Positions 9,430 to 19,480 of a stretch of 26,820 bases of DNA are shown here, one piece after another; within the stretch, counting starts at the first letter, position 1; each line of letters starts with the position of its first letter. The translations under genes were made by a program, and so were the position numbers. Source of the DNA: Ectocarpus siliculosus (taxonomy: Eukaryota; Sar; Phaeophyceae; Ectocarpales; Ectocarpaceae); contig FN648572.1 in the NCBI GenBank assembly GCA_000310025.1, forward strand, positions 118,639-145,458. The letters are read 5' to 3'. Below the pieces are notes generated by a model, which saw nothing but the letters and a program-made list of their open reading frames with translations, was not told where the DNA came from and searched no databases.

Positions 9430-9997
9430 TCAAAGCACAGATCCAGATGGGGCAACAGCCAGCTGTACCACAACGCCTGGTGTTGGCGACGTAACGCCAT
9501 CATCCGTGGAAGGGTTGGTCAAACCACGAGTACGGTGTTTTTGCAAGCACCAAGAACCACAAGGAGCATCCAAAACCGTGGAGTAAGTATACTCTGGGAG
9601 AGAAAGCTTTCGAGGGCCGGGGGTGTCCAAAAATCGAACAATGTACTGGCCTGTTACGAAACTACTAATCTGCCCAAGCCACCAAAGTCCATCCAAAGCA
9701 TTGTACCAAATGTAGGCTCCGACAGGCAAAACAGAAACAGAGAAGCGAGCCAACCAAATGTCGAAACCAACTCGTACCCAGGAGCAATGAAACGTTCGGC
9801 ATGATTCCGAGCAAGTTCTCGTTCGGCCGAAGCTATCCGAGCATCACGATAAGCTCGGTTTCCTTGTACGCGCTGACTAGCGTTACCAGACCAGTAAACC
9901 TCCGAGTCTCAAGTTCAAGTTCAACCCAAACCATGGCAAAATCAGCCTCAAAAAGCGTGATCTGCACGGGTATGACTTCTGAGCTATTTGTGTCCAT
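9430..9997 (-). pseudogene. Broken gene with WWLGQI...VRFLDTPGP...GSWCLQKH motif (probable retroelement or algal paralogous family)
   Basis: A good ATG at 9997-9995 opens MDTNSSEVIPVQITLFEADF, then VWVELELE. The coding signal jumps frame near 9897 to a Arg/Ala-rich helical segment (AYRDARIASAERELARNHAE), and again near 9755 to YIWYNALDGLWWLGQISS, VRFLDTPGPRKLSLPEY and GSWCLQKHRTRG, ending at a stop at 9430. The last part, alternating aromatic and hydrophobic residues with WWLG and VRFLD, looks like a small beta-barrel (SH3/Tudor/chromo-like) domain; this is inference from pattern only. Two frameshifts in under 200 codons, without room for introns, indicate a pseudogene or sequence errors. I do not know the function. 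Confidence 0.45.
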
Positions 9998-10159
9998 GAT
10001 CTCTCACTAACGGTCATAAGGACTGAGGTGCAAATCAATGTGCCCGCTCGTTCAAGACGCCTGACACGCGTTCCCGACAATACCGGTGGGATTGGGGAAC
10101 GCAGCAAAAGAGGCATGGGTGTAGGTAGGGTCCACGCGGGGGAGACCCCCGTGAGACGC

Positions 10160-10472
10160 CCTGTTTTTTTTTTGTTTGTTTTTTGTCTTCACTTCAAGTC
10201 AGCGCTCACAGCACTAGTGCCGTTTACTCCAACCCGTGGGCACACAGAAGAGCCCCTCTCTACGCTTCCCTTCTGCGGTACTTTGCATGCGATTTTTGAT
10301 GCGAGAAGAGTTCAGTACTCTCTTCCCTCTGTGTACACGCTATCCACTGGGCCAGGAGCGTAAGCGAGAGAAAAACTCACTTTGCAAGAAAAGTTCGCTT
10401 ACGCCGGAATTTGAACCCCTGACCTGACCTCTGGAAGGTTTCGAGGATACCAACTAGACCACCGGGGCGACC
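10160..10472 (-). mobile_element. tRNA-derived SINE with A-rich tail and candidate 7-bp TSD
   Basis: On the minus strand the element starts near 10470 with GCCCCGGTGGTCTAGTTGG, which contains a perfect pol III A box (TGGTCTAGTTGG). About 45 nt later comes a B-box-like GGTTCAAATTCC. A second A-box-like TGGCCCAGTGGATAGCG follows at about 10355-10336, so there may be two tRNA-like heads. The two heads are separated by inverted 9-mers CGTAAGCGA (10359-10367) and TCGCTTACG (10395-10403). The element ends in a long A-rich tail (T-rich on plus, 10163-10187). CCTGTTT occurs at 10160-10166 and at 10471-10477, a possible target-site duplication that overlaps the tail. The T arm pairs poorly, so it is not a working tRNA gene. 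It sits immediately upstream of the first seen exon of the modular gene. Confidence 0.6.
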
Positions 10473-10498
10473 TGTTTACAACCATCGCTTGGTGTCAG

Positions 10499-13400
10499 AC
10501 TCCAAATTCTCACACGTATGTCTGTTCCGTCATCGTTTCCGACGGCTTGTCATATCCTGCGGCATTCTGTTGCGGATGGAAATACGGGTGGGACGTGACG
10601 AACGAGATAATTGAATGCGAGGACCCGAACCTGCCCTACGTTGGCGATGATGTCGACTGCGGCGACGGTACCAGCAGCAGCCTTAAATGGTCTGAAGATT
10701 TTTGCTGCGGTTCAGGTAAGACAGCGCGTTTTAGAATTTTCGTTAGTGGGCTCCGGTATGTGACGCCGCCTAAACGCTCGGACGTAGCAGATTTTCCGCT
10801 GACACACGGGGGAAGGATTCGCTACTGTCGACGACTTTGTTCGCATCGGGGATGCTTGCCCGAGAGAGTTACTTCAAGCGACGTGTTCGAAAAGTGGTGG
10901 CCCATTGCGGAGATGCTCCACTGTATCATGTGTTGAGTTCTCTGCTGCCGGTACGTGAAGGAAGCAAGCGTATTGAACGTACCGGTACAGAGGTCCTGTG
11001 GTCAAATGCGAAGATTGCTGTGGAGCGCAAGCAAGTGCTAGGAACCATGTCGAACAGGATATTCAGAAGCCCTCAGGCGATGATGGCCATGATGATACTA
11101 TTTTCCGGTATCATGACGAACAACTCAACACGATTTTCAAAATGATGGATTTGTGTCTTTATTTTGTTGACCCCGTGTTCATGCCCCACGAATGTCTCTC
11201 CTGTTTCCTATCCTTGGTGCTACCAACAACGACAACGCCGACGCCGATGCCAGCACCTACGCCGTTACCCATACCAGCGCCTACGCCATACCCTACGCCG
11301 TACCCTCCTACGCCATACCCCACGCCGTACCCTACGCCGTACCCATACCCCACGCCGACACCCACGATACAACCCAGCACGACGCCGGCACCTACACCGT
11401 ACCCTACAGGGGGAGGGCCTTCACCCCCACCAGGTGGGAATATGTCGGCGGGGCCCGTTTCTTGCCACCGACTGGTGTTGATGTAACGCTTCCTCCTTGG
11501 ACATCGCGCCGGAACCATGTAGCCAACTTTCTATTCAACGTGTCCTTTTCTTTTACTGTGTAATTCGCGTGAACGATCTACTACCACTGCCAGTTATCTG
11601 CGTCTGCTCCCTTTGGTGGGTAAACAGGCACAAGAGGCCGTGAGTGTGTGAAGTTTGAACTACTGCTGTCTAGCCGTCCATTTTGATGATATAATACATA
11701 CGCGTTCGTTGCTGGAGTTGTCTTCGCTTTTTTTGCTCCCCCCATGCATAGGCACCATGATGTTGATACGAGCCCACAACATTTGCACCGTGTTTATGTA
11801 TCGCGTGGTCTCTTTGCCCTACCGTCTGTGCGACCATCAGTGCCGCCAACCCCTCCGCCGCCAACACGTACGCATACGCCGCCAACACCTACGCCGGGCC
11901 CTGGTAAATTTTGATACTATAATACATATGCGTTCGTTGCTGGAGTTGTCTTCGCTTTATTTGCTCCTCCCATGCGTAGGCACCATGATGTTGATATGAC
12001 CTCACAACATTTGCACCGTGTTTATGTATCGCGTGGTCTCTTTGCCCTACCGTCTGTGCGACCATCAGTGCCGCCAACGCCTACGCCGCCAACACCTACG
12101 CCTACGCCGCCAACACCTACGCCGGGCCCTGGTAAGATAAGAGGTGTCGAATCGGCGTGGCTTCCCGTGATGTTGTATATATCGCCAGTGTCAGCGCTGT
12201 ACATAGTCTAGCCAAAACGAACCCGAGGTCGGAGTACCTCCAATTTCTATTCTTCGTATTATTTTTGTTCTTATTGGTATGATTTCGTTGTATTACTGTG
12301 GTTTGTCTGTAACCCTCCGACAATACTCCAGATTAGACTAAATCAAGAATTACCAAAAACACGTTCAAGCTTCCGCACTGAACTTCGAGCGCTAAACGGC
12401 TTAAGTGACTACCCTCGAATACCTGTTGAGGCACGAAATAGTTGCTCGAAATACTATGTATGTAGATCTTCACTTGGCTCTTCAGATGTGTTTTTTCAAA
12501 GTGCAGAGAAGGGTCACGCTGTACACGGTTAGTGTCAACATTTGCATGTCGTGCCGCTTACCACCCGGCTTGCGATACGGCTGTACCCCCTTCGCTTGCA
12601 GATGATGACATGCGGGGTGACCCCCACATGAGAGGGCTCCGTGGCCAGAAAATCAACTGGTTTCGGGTTGACGGCGGCTGGTACTCCATGATCAAGGACG
12701 ACAACGCCGATCTCAACGTCAATGTTCGCGTCACCGCTCCTCTGCCGGACGAGTTCCCCAACCGCCAGCTGATGACCAGCCTGGCTGTTCTGTCAGAGGG
12801 GCACTCTCTCGTTATCGAGGTCGCCAACCCATACACCACCGATACGGACGGCTGTCCTGAGGGGGTCTCGCCCTGTCTTTCGAACGGAGGACTGCGGATC
12901 ATTGCCGACGGCCAAGAGGTGGACGAACTCCTTCAATTCTCCCGGGAGATGCCGGTGGCAGACGGTGCCATGACTGTGTCTGCATCCAACCTTCCCGTGG
13001 AGTGCCGGCAGTTCGGCGGTCACAAGATATGGGCCCGCATGCACCAGGAAATGCTTGACGGCAGGCGCGAGCTGCTCGGAGGTGAAAGCCTCGAAGAATG
13101 GATCCTGAGGTACGACCACGCCATGGCGGCGCCCGATTGGTGCAACAAGTACATCGCCGAGAACGACCTCGCCGACCTGCAGTCCATCCACGCCATCTTC
13201 AAGATCGAGACATCTACTGTCACGGTACGTTTGAACGCTGGCGTGAACTACCAGGGCGACGGCGACGTAGACGGGGACGGACGCGTCCTTCCTGACCTGG
13301 AGTTCTGGCAGATGGATATTGGGCTGCGCGGGGTGGACTTGGACAACCCGGCGTTGTCTGGCCTTCTCGGTGAGACGGCCCGCCCGGTATACGACGAGAA

Positions 13401-13521
13401 CGGACAAGCGGTAATGAAAGGTTTCCGCGCTTTCCGTGGCAGCGTTGAAGACTACCGCGTATCCGGCGCTCTGGGCGTCCACTTCCCCCTCCTCGACGAG
13501 AAGGAGGAGGGCCATGAGTAG
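10499..13521 (+). CDS. Modular Cys-rich / Pro-Thr linker / root-cap-like domain protein (5' end missing)
   Basis: By-eye exons are 10499-10715, 10993-11433, 11841-11903, 12069-12131 and 12602-13521 (stop TAG). Every internal junction is phase 1, so the modules are shuffleable. Exon 1 encodes a Cys-rich segment (AFCCGWKYGWDV, ...DFCCGS). Exon 2 starts with VVKCEDCCG and ends in a long PTPYPTPYP-type linker. Two 63-nt exons each add 21 codons of PPTPTPP linker. The last exon (about 306 residues) opens DDDMRGDPHMRGLRGQKI and closes with LSGLLGETARPVYD and DYRVSGALGVHF. The DPHxxGxxG start, secretion-type Cys spacing and GxLGxTxRP end resemble the root-cap/LEA-like domain (PF06830 type) found in plant and stramenopile wall proteins. 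GDGDVDGDGRVLPDL at about 13255-13302 looks like a Ca-binding loop. It is probably extracellular, but no signal-peptide exon was found; the start must lie upstream, perhaps beyond the SINE. The final exon is the best-supported coding region in the window. Confidence 0.7.
11681..12136 (+). repeat. 228-bp tandem duplication of intron plus linker exon
   Basis: Copy 1 (11681-11908) and copy 2 (11909-12136) share GATACTATAATACATA-type starts, CGTTCGTTGCTGGAGTTGTC, CATTTGCACCGTGTTTATG and CTACCGTCTGTGCGACCATCAG. Each then has a 63-nt Pro/Thr exon ending GGGCCCTG|GTAA. Period is exactly 228 bp. Differences are few and include silent or conservative changes in the exon, so the duplication is recent. 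It lengthens the linker of the modular gene by 21 residues without shifting frame, because both exon ends are phase 1. Confidence 0.85.
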
Positions 13522-14107
13522 AATCCGAGAAAAGACTAAGAACGCATTACCCTGTAGTCTATGGTGTCACCAGAGGGCACATTTGAAAGTAGCATACGAG
13601 GTGGACCGAACAGGGAATTCGCACATCAGAAAACACCTCAAACATTCGCCGAGGTTGTTTTTCTGGTTGAGCGTGTGGTAAGATTCTCCTGCCTACCATT
13701 TAGAAGATGTGCCGTGAGGCTGAGGAATTTTCGAGTTTACCCTCGCTGTCTGCGCATTTCTACCTTGTCGGGTGGTATTCTTCAAGACAAGAGATGGGTG
13801 CGCTAGGCTCATGTTTGTCTGAGTGTACGAAAAGTGAAAGACATCGCACTTCCTCGCTGAGAGGGAGACCGCGAGTTTTGCGATGGGGTTTCGTTGATAC
13901 TTCACGTTGATCCTTCTATGCTTTCACAGTTGGTTTTCGTTTGGTATGGGTTCATATCTTGGCATTGTTCACAGATTATCAACCGCGTTTTCCTGCGGTG
14001 TGATTAATTTGGCCATGTTCGGGGTCCTTTGGAATGCCGTCGTCACCGATCACCACGCGGGCCTTGGCTACATAGGACGCAGAAGAACGTCTCGCTTTGG
14101 TCGTGTG
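13522..14107. other. Downstream intergenic, no supported gene
   Basis: The 3' flank of the modular gene. Short plus-strand ORFs (13561-13910) lack domains. No polyadenylation signal stands out; brown algae often lack a strict AATAAA. The upstream part of the copia element that follows could not be recognised here. Confidence 0.5.
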
Positions 14108-14438
14108 ATGTTGAGATGGGGGATAGGCTGGAGGAAGCTATTTTCTTGCGCTACCTGCGGAGTTTCATCTTTGCACTTGAGCGTGTCGGGTGTTAGTGAA
14201 CGAGGAAAACATGGGGGTGCTGTACTTGGCCAAGAACCCGGCTGCTACCCCCAACTCCAAGCACATTGACTTCCGGCAACGGGCAGCACGGAAGCAGATC
14301 AGGATAGAACACTATTCGGGAACGGGCAGCACGGAAGCGGATCAGGATAGAGTATGTGACGAAGGCTTTCCATATCATGCCGATTATCTGACCAAGCCGG
14401 TCGTTAGGCAGCGTTTGGTTTTCACACTGGTTATGTGA
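14108..14438 (+). pseudogene. Ty1/copia RNase H remnant (frameshifted)
   Basis: One frame reads EEAIFLRYLRSFIFALERVGC and hits a stop at 14194-14196. The next frame then continues VNEENMGVLYLAKNPAATPN, SKHID and, at the end, YHADYLTKPVVRQ. This is the copia C-terminal RNase H signature: a helix ending before the DN-G-A/V-LxLAxNP strand, SKHIDxR, and the H-A-D-x-L-T-K-P motif that closes the polyprotein. Between SKHID and YHAD a 43-bp direct duplication (14278 and 14321, AACGGGCAGCACGGAAGC) has replaced part of the domain. A frameshift plus an insertion make it nonfunctional. Upstream RT and integrase are not recognisable in the window. Confidence 0.7.
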
Positions 14439-14703
14439 TGAACATCAATTCGCCGTTCTTGTCGCTATTTCTCTTTTGTTTCTTGGTGTTCGCCTCGGTA
14501 TATTTTTATGTTTGTTTTTGCTTCTTTTCCGTTTGCGTTTGCTTTCTTTCATCTGATTGGTTCGTCACTGCTGGCGTTATGTCATCAAACCCTCATGGTG
14601 GAGGGTGATTCGTGTGTCCATGGTTCTGCACGCAACTTGCAGCGACTGCTTTCGTATGTAGTTCGTTCGCGTTCAGCTGGGGGGGGTTCGGCGCAATTAG
14701 ACC

Positions 14704-15412
14704 ATGTTTCTTGTGGGGGTTGCAACAACGTGTGACTCTATCTCGCGATGAAGGGATAGTGTGAGGTGCAGGATTGTGGATGCCTGGGATCACTGGTTGG
14801 TCTCTGCTATCGGGACGGCGTGTTGTGCGTGTGTTCTGGTAACAGGTCAGGTGCTTGTGTTCTCAAATTCCTAAAGGCGTTGTGTGTTGACATGGAACGG
14901 CGGGGGACTGCTCGCATATTGTTTTCTTTTCAGGTGTATTTCATCCTTGAATAACGATAGCAACACGGATGCTGCTTGGCAGGTGCACGCTCTATCGTGT
15001 ATGGGTCTCGGAATATATTCTGGAGGAAGGACTGACACGTCGAATTATCATGTTGGTTAGGGCGTAATTATGTTTCTTGGGGGAGTTGCAACAGCGTGTG
15101 ACGCTATCTCAGGATGAAGGGATAGTGTGAGGCGCAGGATTTTAGCTGGCTGGGATCACTAGTTGGTCTCTGCTATCGTAACGGCGTGTTGTGCGTGTGT
15201 TCTGGGAACATACAGACAGGTGCTTGTGTTCTCAAATTCCTAAAGGCGTTGTCGTGAGATGGAAACGTGGGGGGGCTGCTCCCATATGTATGTTTGTAGT
15301 TGTATTTTGTCCTTGAATATCGATAGCAACACGGATGCTGCTCGGCAGGTGCACGCTTTATCGTTTCTTAGAGAAAGGACTGACAAGTCAAAGTATCAGG
15401 TTGGTTGGGGCT
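14704..15412. repeat. 366-bp tandem duplication downstream of the copia remnant
   Basis: Copy 1 (14704-15069) and copy 2 (15070-15412) share ATGTTTCTTG, AGTTGCAACA, GATGAAGGGATAGTGTGAGG, GGCGTGTTGTGCGTGTGTTC, TTCTCAAATTCCTAAAGGCG and AGCAACACGGATGCTGCT. Identity is high but with small indels. Position just after the copia RNase H end suggests 3' untranslated or LTR-derived sequence; this is inference, as no TG...CA ends with matched partners were found. The 265 bp between the pseudogene and copy 1 show nothing else. Confidence 0.75.
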
Positions 15413-15761
15413 CTTGTGCTTTCTGAATGGATATTCTGACGGGTTCATCAGTTGGGATTTGTTGGCTACACAATTTGGGCCTCTGCAGCATCAGGGTGTT
15501 GGCTTTGAGCGGTCTACACTGTACACGATCGTCCCCACGCTATCGGCTTCAAAGGACAGCAGTTGTCAGCGAGCAATCACAATTTGGCGGTTCACCCATA
15601 GGCCAGAGCAATGATTGATAATTCACACCGGCACTTGGAAAGAATCGCATGGTCGGGACGGCGGTCGCTGTCCACTGATCCTGTGCTGCCGTTACTGGCG
15701 TCACCGCCAAGGAGAGGGGAAACCGGTTGGCGCGACAAACTCGGCGAGTACCAACATGGCA

Positions 15762-15915
15762 AGTTCCTACATGAGACACGTGGTTCTTGGTTTTCCGTCG
15801 GGCGTTGGGATTTGTCATTCACGAGCGTCGAGGCCTGATGCTACATTCTCCGCCCTGTTTCGCTGAAAATTGGTTCGAGGATGTGGGTGTGGACGATGTT
15901 GATGTTGATGATTGA
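15762..15915 (+). pseudogene. Diverged coding-like repeat, copy A
   Basis: The frame YMRHVVLGFPSGVGICHSRA then DATFSALF ends at a stop near 15864, and related nucleotides continue through GAGGATGTGGGTGTGGACGATG. It aligns, at both DNA and protein level, with the minus-strand sequence at 25205-25385 (YMMRN..., SIGV, SRAQRRDGATFSELF, EDVGVDDVHDD). The shared protein-level pattern suggests both descend from one mobile or multicopy gene. The family is not recognised; this copy is broken downstream. Confidence 0.4.
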
Positions 15916-15939
15916 TTGTCGTCGTGGTTTTCCGACTAC

Positions 15940-17480
15940 AACGCATTCATTCCTAGCGCACACATTTAAGGCACATTTATGGCGCAATTCATCGTTGCAT
16001 GTTTACACAACTCGCTACACAGAGTTGACGTGCACTATGGAATACATACGTCCACCCTTGGCCTACCTCGACCAACACGTTGCGGAGACCCCGCGCTCGA
16101 GCGGTGTAGCCGCTTCACTCCCTCGGCAGCAAGAACGGCTGCAGTATTACTGTAGTTCGGCCCTAGCCTTAGAGTACCCCCAACAAAAGTGAACCTACTG
16201 CAAAGCCCATTACCACATTGTTGAAAGCAAGCCAACGAATATCGTCGGCGTTGCTGTAGTACCAACCTGGCTTGCTTTTTTTGCTCATTGTATCGGGCTT
16301 GGCAACGGAAGCGGGGACAGACTCCTCATTTACGCATGACGTGAAGACACGACAGGTAGGCGTACCGTGCTTAAGGTAGTGGCGTATCGATAATCAATCG
16401 TGAAAAAAGCAACACTACACTTCTAAACGCTCGGTACCGAGCCAAAGGAGAACGGCCTACTTTTACATAGTAGGACGCCAGAAAAGAATTTTGCGATCTG
16501 ATGCCCGATTGTGCCTGTTGTGCGCCGGCCTCGCGATTGATGCTCAATCGCATGTGGAATCTACTGTTTTTGTTATTGTGCAACGAGTACATCATCTTTG
16601 GTGGATACAAGATGGCGACGGCCACCGCATCGTTTTGGCTCTATTGACTAGAATATAGAATGGTGTGAAGTTTTATCTTGGTTTCAAAGGAGGCGTGTGG
16701 AGGTAGACGAGTGAAATGTATGATTTGAGCAGCCTCTGCTGCCGACCTGTGCGAGAATCAGCGATTTCTGTTTTTCGCGGTGCCTTCCTACTGGTGGTCT
16801 GGTGTGTCTGTTGTGCGATTTCTGGTGCTCTTGCGTTTGTTTTCAAATTTTGTCAACATCAATATTCGTCTTCTGCACCCCCTTAAAAGAACGGTCCGGG
16901 CGTGCGCGTGGCACAGCGCACAACAACCAGACAACCAGACGATGAATGAAAACCACTTCCTTCCTGTTTTTTTATAGTGTCCGGGCGGTAGTTATTCCAA
17001 CGGAGGAACTCCTGTCGTGCAATAAGTAACGTCAACACATACTTTTAGCAAGTGAAAGAAGACTTGGGTAGTTCAATTGTAGCATTTACATATATATGTT
17101 GGGGCATGATGTGATGGACTTGCGAATGTTTCGCTCTGTGACCAGGGCTGGGTTTAGTTCCGGTTGACATATCCCCAAATAAGGGCGTGGACAGTGTGTG
17201 AGGTGGAGACTAGTTAAGGGTCTTGAGGAGTATGGGTTTGTTTTTTTCGATTAGTGGGTTTAAATTAGGATTTGTAGTTATTTGAGAGAGGGGGGAGAGA
17301 GAGCGTGGGGACGCATGCTTCCTGCTCATCGTCCGACTTCCTTGCTATTCCCTGCCCAAGAAGGCCTACGAAACACACTTTGACCGCAGCCATCTTCGAG
17401 ACGCGCGCACACACGACTATGTATATCGTATATCTACGGTTAAAAAGCCAACCGCCGGCCGATTACACGTCAATTCTTCA
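15940..17480. other. Gene-poor stretch, no supported gene
   Basis: About 1.5 kb with only short ORFs of no recognisable content on either strand. It holds a purine-rich GA run (17285-17303). It may be old transposon sequence between the copia and LINE remnants, but nothing specific can be shown. Confidence 0.5.
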
Positions 17481-17559
17481 ACCGCGTTGTCTTGATAAGG
17501 AGGGGTTGTTTCTTGGCGTTCGTAGCCCTGAAAAAGGTCGGATGCCAAGTGTGGAGGCT

Positions 17560-17992
17560 AGTGTCCGACTACGGTGAATACTGTTTGCTGCAGCATTGGC
17601 CAGACAACCGGACGGGCAACTGCCGAAGCGATTGGTGTTCGGAGATAGATATCGTGGGGAGGAAGGACCCAAAGCGCGGGCGCTCGGAAAAGAATTGGGT
17701 GTTATGCTTCAAGGACGACTTCGGAGAATTCGCTGCCAACGCCAAACCCACGGATGGTTGACGACCTGAGGCGTTCGGGTTGCCGGGTGGCTGCTGGCGT
17801 ACCGCAGCGGAGGTGGAGGAAGGGGTGCCGTGGTTCAAAGAGGTAATAGAGGGAGCGGAGAAGTTCATGGTCAAATCTCACAAGGAGAAAGAGAAGCTAA
17901 GCGATCTAAATACGCGCGGAGGAACGGAACAAGAAAAACACCGGACGGAAGACCAAAAGGACAGCAGAGCAGGGGGGGGTAACGCCGAATGA
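17560..17992 (+). pseudogene. LINE (non-LTR retrotransposon) C-terminal remnant
   Basis: One frame gives RQPDGQLPKRLVFGD. The adjacent frame then gives EIDIVGRKDPKRGRSEKNW and VLCFKDDFGEF. After a TGA at 17759-17761 the same frame continues WRTAAEVEEGVPWFKEVIEG and EKFMVKSHKEKEK to a stop at 17990-17992. The order RMPDxRLPKxLLFGE, (K/R)RGRxxKxW, CxKDDL, then W...A.....W...V..G is the familiar tail found after the reverse transcriptase domain in many LINE ORF2 proteins. A frameshift near 17640 and the in-frame TGA show it is dead. The catalytic RT domain is absent, as expected for a piece cut off upstream. Confidence 0.6.
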
Positions 17993-18628
17993 TAGGAGAC
18001 ACGACTGCAGCCGAAGAGAGCAGGATTGATATGTGTTCCGGACTAATGATGATGGAGGCGATGATGGCAGGAATACCAGCCGGTCGTACAATAATATTTT
18101 TTCGGTATTTTTTCCGTCGTATCGCTAACCCCCCCCGCCCCCCGCAGTGCCCCCGTAGTGACGCAAAGAGTAGCATAGAACACAGAATTCCCCGTTACCA
18201 TTTCCGTGTCGGTGTGTTCTAAAACCATACGGTATGCAACAACAGCAGTATAGTAGGATGTACAAGGGGGCTCCAACCGCCCCCCTTTGGGAGGGTGGGT
18301 GGCGCTAAAGCCCGCAAGTAAGCTTGAGGAAAGTGTGGCAGTAGAAGATGCAAAGTGGGTAAAGAGGCGAATGTAGACGGGTGCTGGTATGTATGGTCCC
18401 AAAGAGAAGGAAGATCGTCTTAATGTCGCTGGACGGAAGTTGTTGTCGTTGTGGCGTTGCGGTCTCCGCTCGAAACGAAAAGAACCGCACGAATCCGTTG
18501 GACTCTTGCTTCCAGAACAAACAACAGGGAAAGACGTATGTATCGATCGAACCTACTGCAGGACGTAACAAACCTCGTATCTATCGAAAGCGCTGCATAT
18601 CTTTGGTACATCGTTGCAACGTCCCTCC
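17993..18628. other. Downstream of LINE remnant, no supported gene
   Basis: Possibly the 3' end of the LINE followed by unrelated sequence. There is a C-rich run ending CCGCAG near 18130-18147 that could act as a splice acceptor, but no exon follows that I can support. Confidence 0.4.
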
Positions 18629-18770
18629 TTTCCCATGGGCCGTCCCATGGGGCGTGTAGGTCGTCCCATGCGTCCCATGGGACATTCCAATTACGCCCCA
18701 TGGGTGTCCCGTGGACTTCCCATAGGGCGTGTGGGTCGTCACATGCGCCACATGCGTCCCGTAGGCCTAT
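18629..18770. repeat. GTCCCATGGG decamer array, second locus
   Basis: Units TCCCATGGGC, GTCCCATGGG, GTCCCATGCG, TCCCATGGGA, CCCCATGGGT and degenerate relatives at about 10-bp spacing, matching the motif of the array at 7816-8072. Degeneration increases toward the right end. ORFs through it are translated repeat. Confidence 0.75.
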
Positions 18771-19060
18771 CGATCTAGGCTGTTCAAAGGCTGCCCACTG
18801 TCGCGGGTAGGAAGCTGCTATTTTTTGGGTCGCTAGGCAGAATGCTGATATACGGGGTCTCCGGGTACGTGGATGATGTTGTGGGTATTGTGGCATGACG
18901 ATCGCGGCCCCTCGTTCAGCCTCTGACAAAGGTGCTACACACCAGAATACGATAGGTCGGACCTGGTTAGGTAGCGGCGTGTTGGCATCCTGAGCTGTGT
19001 GAGTCGACGCGGGCTAAGGGGAGACGTACACGATTCTTCTTTTGGTGGAGTTTTTGGTGG

Positions 19061-19150
19061 AGGCGTCCGCGGACGTCCAGGGTCGTCGGCGGACGCTTAC
19101 AAGGGTGTCCACGGGGACACGTCCGCAAACGCGTCCACGGAGGTCCGTGA
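19061..19150. repeat. GTCCNCGGAC palindromic array
   Basis: Repeated GTCCGCGGAC, GTCCAGGGTC, GGCGGACGC, GTCCACGGGGAC, GTCCGCAAAC and GTCCACGGAGGTCC units at 10-14 bp spacing. The core differs from the GTCCCATGGG arrays but shares the GTCC...GGAC palindromic design. Confidence 0.6.
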
Positions 19151-19480
19151 AAGTTGTCACCACAGCGAAACGCTCAGGGAATTCAATGACCCAATTGGCT
19201 GTGAAGCCAGTTGAGGAGGGCTAGGGTGTACCCGAACGTGACCTGTATCAGTTCCACACAGGTTTCATCGAAGTTTGTAGGAAGAAAAACGAATTATGGA
19301 CAACTCGGGGGGACCACTTCAACAAACCGGGTCGCAGATCTTGCGTCGAACATGTTGGGACACGCAGAGTAGACTAGTGGTAAAATAGTTGAGCTTCAAT
19401 GAACACACGCAACTGGTGCTCCCGGTAACTCGAAACGCAGGCACATTATTTTTCACCTGTCGGCGTAGACGGGATGCGGG

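Noticed and set aside
10391-10470. Functional tRNA gene on the minus strand
   Set aside because: A and B boxes are present but the T and anticodon stems pair poorly, and the sequence continues into a SINE body with an A-rich tail.
12793-13515. 240-codon minus-strand ORF
   Set aside because: Antisense shadow of the well-supported final exon of the modular gene.
17759-17761. TGA as a selenocysteine codon
   Set aside because: It lies in a LINE tail that also has a frameshift; decay is the simpler explanation.
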